Shown in pieces: positions 61,325-64,000 of a stretch of 64,000 nucleotides of DNA. Origin of the DNA: Aminobacterium colombiense DSM 12261 (GTDB lineage Bacteria; Synergistota; Synergistia; Synergistales; Aminobacteriaceae). A program made the translations under genes and the position numbers. Where the stretch lies: contig NC_014011.1 of assembly GCF_000025885.1 (NCBI RefSeq), positions 186,001-250,000 on the forward strand. Direction: 5' to 3'. Positions within the stretch are counted from its first letter, which is position 1. Each line of letters opens with the position of its first letter. Under the pieces are notes generated by a model. The model was not told the DNA's origin. It made no database searches and saw only the letters and a list, made by a program, of their open reading frames with translations.

Positions 61325-62818
61325 TCATAATCTTCCATAAGTTTTCATAAGAGAATGAAGAGATGAAGCAAGATCTTCAGTAAGCGCCTTTTCTTCAGCC
61401 ATCCATTGCCAGTTCCCTTCTAATGTGGAAGGTTTGTTGATCCGCCCCTCGCCTCCAATGTTGAGATAGTCCTGAAGAGGTATTACGGCTCGTTCTGCCA
61501 CTGACATAAGGGCCATTCTGGTCAGGACGGTCGCGGCATTATCTCGGGTAAAAGGCATGTTCATATAGCGGCTTACCCTTTCCTTATCCTGGGGAGACCC
61601 TTCATCGTCGAACCATCCCCGTACAGTGTTGTTATCATGGGTTCCAGTATAAACAATGTTGCGAGGCTCGTGGTTATGTAAAATGTAAGGATTGCGGGGC
61701 ATTGATTCATCAAAGGCGAAAAGTAGAACGAGCATGCCGGGAAGATCGTATTTCTTCATGGCGCGGGTTATATCTGGCGTAATAATACCAAGATTCTCTG
61801 CGAGAAAAGGCATTGAAGGAAAGTTTTTTTCAAGGGCTGAGAAAAAGGAATCGCCAGGGCCTTCCTCCCATCTTCCATAAATAGCGGTCTTTTCTGTATA
61901 AGGAATTGCCCAATACTCCAGAAAACCTCGAAAATGATCAAGACGTGTCATGTCATATAATTGCAGGGAGTGAGCGATCCTTTTGAGCCACCAGTGAAAT
62001 TCCATTCCTTTGGCATAATCCCATCGGTAGAGGGGGTTTCCCCACCGTTGTCCGGTAGAACTAAAATAATCAGGGGGGACGCCCGCAACAGCCTTGGGTG
62101 TCAGATCTCTGTCTAGTTGAAACATTTCAGGGTGACTCCACACATCAGCACTTTCATAGCTGACATAAATGGGAAGGTCGCCGATGAGCTGTATTCCACG
62201 ATCCAGGCTATGTTTCCGCAACCGCTGAATCTGAGTAAAGGCTTCATATTGAATAAAGACGGTAAAGAGAATATGATCTTTTTCTTCTGTTCTAACAGTG
62301 TCAAGAGCGACTTTATCCCTAATCTTAAGGGATGAGGGCCACGTGTTCCACCTATCGTCACCCATGCGGCAGCTTATAGCTGAAAAAAGAGAAAAATCAT
62401 CAAGCCACCATGACTGTCCTTCCCAAAAACGATAGAGAGGGTCTGTATTTGTTCTACTCATAAAACGTTGAAAGGCCTTTTTTAGAAGGGGCATCTTGAT
62501 TTTTTTAGCGGCAGAATAATCAACTCTCCCAGAAGAAACTCTGTTAAGGGAGGAGATTTCCTTGTTGCTTATGAGTTCTTCTTCTGCTAAATCTTCAATG
62601 CTGATGAGAAGGGGGGAGCATGCGAAGGCAGAAATGCTGTCATAAGGCGAGTTTCCGAGAATTTCTTTAGTACACGTCAATGGAAGCATTTGCCAACAGT
62701 TTTGTCCGGCAGCTGCAAGCCAGTCAACAAAATTTCTGGCCCTTGCTCCAATGTCACCAATAGCCCATGGGGAAGGAAGAGAAAAAACCGGCAGTAAAAT
62801 TCCGCTTTGTCTGATCAT
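61325..62818 (-). CDS. malQ: 4-alpha-glucanotransferase
   Basis: 497 residues, GH77 family. ATG 62818 has GGAGGGGAAG ahead; a longer open frame to 63004 overlaps the divergent glgB and is rejected. SGILLPVFSLPSPWAIGDIG, GDLPIYVSYESADVW, RLDHFRGFLEYWAIP (nucleophile Asp), LAENLGIITPDI (acid Glu) and YTGTHDNNTVRGWF are family marks. It reshapes maltodextrin chains. First gene of the minus-strand glycogen operon. Confidence 0.95.
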   Translation of the reverse strand: MIRQSGILLPVFSLPSPWAIGDIGARARNFVDWLAAAGQNCWQMLPLTCTKEILGNSPYDSISAFACSPLLISIEDLAEEELISNKEISSLNRVSSGRVDYSAAKKIKMPLLKKAFQRFMSRTNTDPLYRFWEGQSWWLDDFSLFSAISCRMGDDRWNTWPSSLKIRDKVALDTVRTEEKDHILFTVFIQYEAFTQIQRLRKHSLDRGIQLIGDLPIYVSYESADVWSHPEMFQLDRDLTPKAVAGVPPDYFSSTGQRWGNPLYRWDYAKGMEFHWWLKRIAHSLQLYDMTRLDHFRGFLEYWAIPYTEKTAIYGRWEEGPGDSFFSALEKNFPSMPFLAENLGIITPDITRAMKKYDLPGMLVLLFAFDESMPRNPYILHNHEPRNIVYTGTHDNNTVRGWFDDEGSPQDKERVSRYMNMPFTRDNAATVLTRMALMSVAERAVIPLQDYLNIGGEGRINKPSTLEGNWQWMAEEKALTEDLASSLHSLMKTYGRL

Positions 62819-62927
62819 CTCTTCCCCTCCTTTTTTATTTTCTGGTATGGACATTCTACACCACAGAAGGTCGAGATTGTTATAATTGAAGAAATTATTT
62901 CTATTCACCTTGCAAGGGAGGCGTGTT

Positions 62928-64000
62928 ATGAAGAACTTTAAAGTTTGTCCGTCTCTTTTTTCAGACCTTGACACGTACCTCTTTAAAGAAGGAACCCATC
63001 TCAAATTGTACGAAAAAATGGGTGCTCACCCGTTATGCAGTGGCGAAACACAAGGGGTTTACTTTGCTCTCTGGGCTCCTAACGCATCCCAGGTTTCTGT
63101 TATCGGTGATTTTAATCTGTGGAATCCTGAGGCAGCCCCGTTGTCTTGCCGGCCTGATGAAAGCGGTATTTGGGAAGGATTTGTTTCGTCCGCTTTTATA
63201 GGGGACCGTTATAAATACCGTGTTGTTTCAAAGAGAGGGGAAGCTTTTGATAAAGGAGATCCCTTTGCTTTCGCCTGGGAGGAACTTCCAGGCACGGCAT
63301 CTATTATTGCATCCCTTCATTATCAATGGAACGATCATTTATGGGCAGAAAAAAGGAAGAAGACGAATTGGTTTTCTTACCCTCTTTCTATATACGAAGT
63401 TCATTTAGGTTCCTGGATGAGAAAAGAAGGAAAGTTCCTTTCCTATCGGGAAATAGCAGAACAGTTGACCTGTTATGTGAAAAAAATGGGATTTACGGCC
63501 GTAGAGATTATGCCTCTGATGGAGCACCCTTTTTATGGCTCCTGGGGGTATCAGATAACAGGTTTTTTTGCTCCTACAAGCCGTTACGGTTCTCCTCAGG
63601 ATCTCATGTTCCTTATCGACACTCTTCATCAGGCCGATATCGCTGTTTTTCTTGATTGGGTGCCCTCCCATTTCCCCTCAGATGAGCATGGTCTTGCTTA
63701 TTTAGATGGAACGGCTTTATTCGAACATGCTGATCCGCGCCAGAAGATACATCCTGAATGGCGAAGCTATATCTTCAATTATGGTCGTACGGAAGTCCGT
63801 GAGTTTCTCATCAATAGCGCCCTTTTCTGGCTTGACTACTATCATGTGGATGGCCTTCGCTTTGATGGTGTGGCCTCTATGCTCTACCTTGATTATGCAA
63901 GAAAAGAGGGGGAGTGGGTACCCAACAGGTACGGAGGCCGTGAAAACATAGAGGCCGTGTCTTTTCTCAGGCGCCTCAACGAAGCGGCACATCTCTGTTT
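62928..64000 (+). CDS. glgB: 1,4-alpha-glucan branching enzyme, 5' part
   Basis: The frame is open to the window end: 357 codons of a protein usually about 630. ATG 62928 has GGGAGG ahead. CBM48 domain near residues 40-110 (GVYFALWAPNASQVSVIGDFNLW), then the GH13 barrel: IYEVHLGSW, GFTAVEIMPLMEHPFYGSWGYQ, and YYHVDGLRFDGVASMLYLDY containing the catalytic Asp. It makes alpha-1,6 branches. It is divergent from malQ; a TATAAT lies at 62881-62886. Confidence 0.95.
   Translation, partial: MKNFKVCPSLFSDLDTYLFKEGTHLKLYEKMGAHPLCSGETQGVYFALWAPNASQVSVIGDFNLWNPEAAPLSCRPDESGIWEGFVSSAFIGDRYKYRVVSKRGEAFDKGDPFAFAWEELPGTASIIASLHYQWNDHLWAEKRKKTNWFSYPLSIYEVHLGSWMRKEGKFLSYREIAEQLTCYVKKMGFTAVEIMPLMEHPFYGSWGYQITGFFAPTSRYGSPQDLMFLIDTLHQADIAVFLDWVPSHFPSDEHGLAYLDGTALFEHADPRQKIHPEWRSYIFNYGRTEVREFLINSALFWLDYYHVDGLRFDGVASMLYLDYARKEGEWVPNRYGGRENIEAVSFLRRLNEAAHLC

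Noticed and set aside
62819-63004. N-terminal extension of malQ
   Set aside because: It would overlap the glgB start by 77 bases, and a strong ribosome site marks 62818 as the start.

Overview
The window looks like chromosomal DNA from an amino-acid-fermenting, anaerobic, Gram-negative-type bacterium, most likely a member of the Synergistota close to Aminobacterium. This is an inference from gene content: TRAP transporters, N-acyl-D-amino-acid deacylases, YgeY-type M20 hydrolases, carbamate kinase, serine hydroxymethyltransferase, oligoendopeptidase, a TamB/AsmA-like envelope protein (outer membrane) and LysA/DapF (diaminopimelate-type wall). No rRNA, tRNA, insertion sequence or CRISPR array was recognised.

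Layout. 1-3.2 kb: end of a C69 dipeptidase, a cupin, an Fsr-like MFS pump and acylphosphatase. 3.2-7.3 kb (minus strand): two ATP-grasp ligases, a GNAT, a KamA-family aminomutase and a truncated gene, probably a small-molecule biosynthesis operon. 7.5-10.5 kb (minus): Hsp20, encapsulated ferritin with its targeting tail, encapsulin shell and a baeRF-like protein. 10.7-13.2 kb: flavin reductase-like protein and PepF.

13.4-36 kb is the most unusual part. It is a peptide/D-amino-acid scavenging island made of repeated modules: LysR and a YgeY-like hydrolase; glyA and a fold-type-II PLP enzyme; TRAP set 1 (dctP-Q-M), deacylase 1, YgeY 2, carbamate kinase, deacylase 2; a PucR regulator; TRAP set 2, deacylase 3 and an alanine-racemase-like enzyme. 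Between the modules lie three decayed gene tails: a YgeY C-terminus at 15.66-15.75 kb, a hydantoinase C-terminus at 24.99-25.18 kb and an internally deleted glyA at 29.73-29.94 kb. They show that the island grew by duplication and loss, and that a hydantoinase once sat between ygeY and the carbamate kinase, as I recall for the E. coli ygeW-yqeA region. A third dctP at 40.8 kb is an orphan copy of dctP2. Two of the three deacylases carry Asp where a metal-binding Cys is expected.

36-42 kb: an MFS transporter, FeoB/FeoA, RlmN, orphan dctP3. 42-48 kb: a small exported NuoE-like [2Fe-2S] protein, then a tightly overlapping seven-gene run: ZIP transporter, MntP, PgsB, PgsC, PgsW (poly-gamma-glutamate), a response regulator and a LarA-family nickel racemase. 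48-54.6 kb: orphan amino-acid-binding protein, aminotransferase, a T-box leader controlling lysA, an NhaC-family transporter (LysW-like candidate) and dapF. 54.7-64 kb: a TamB/AsmA-like protein and a glycogen cluster (glgA, glgP, malQ on minus, glgB on plus and cut by the window end).

Gene starts were chosen from Shine-Dalgarno spacing. Functions rest on motif recognition by eye; no searches were run.
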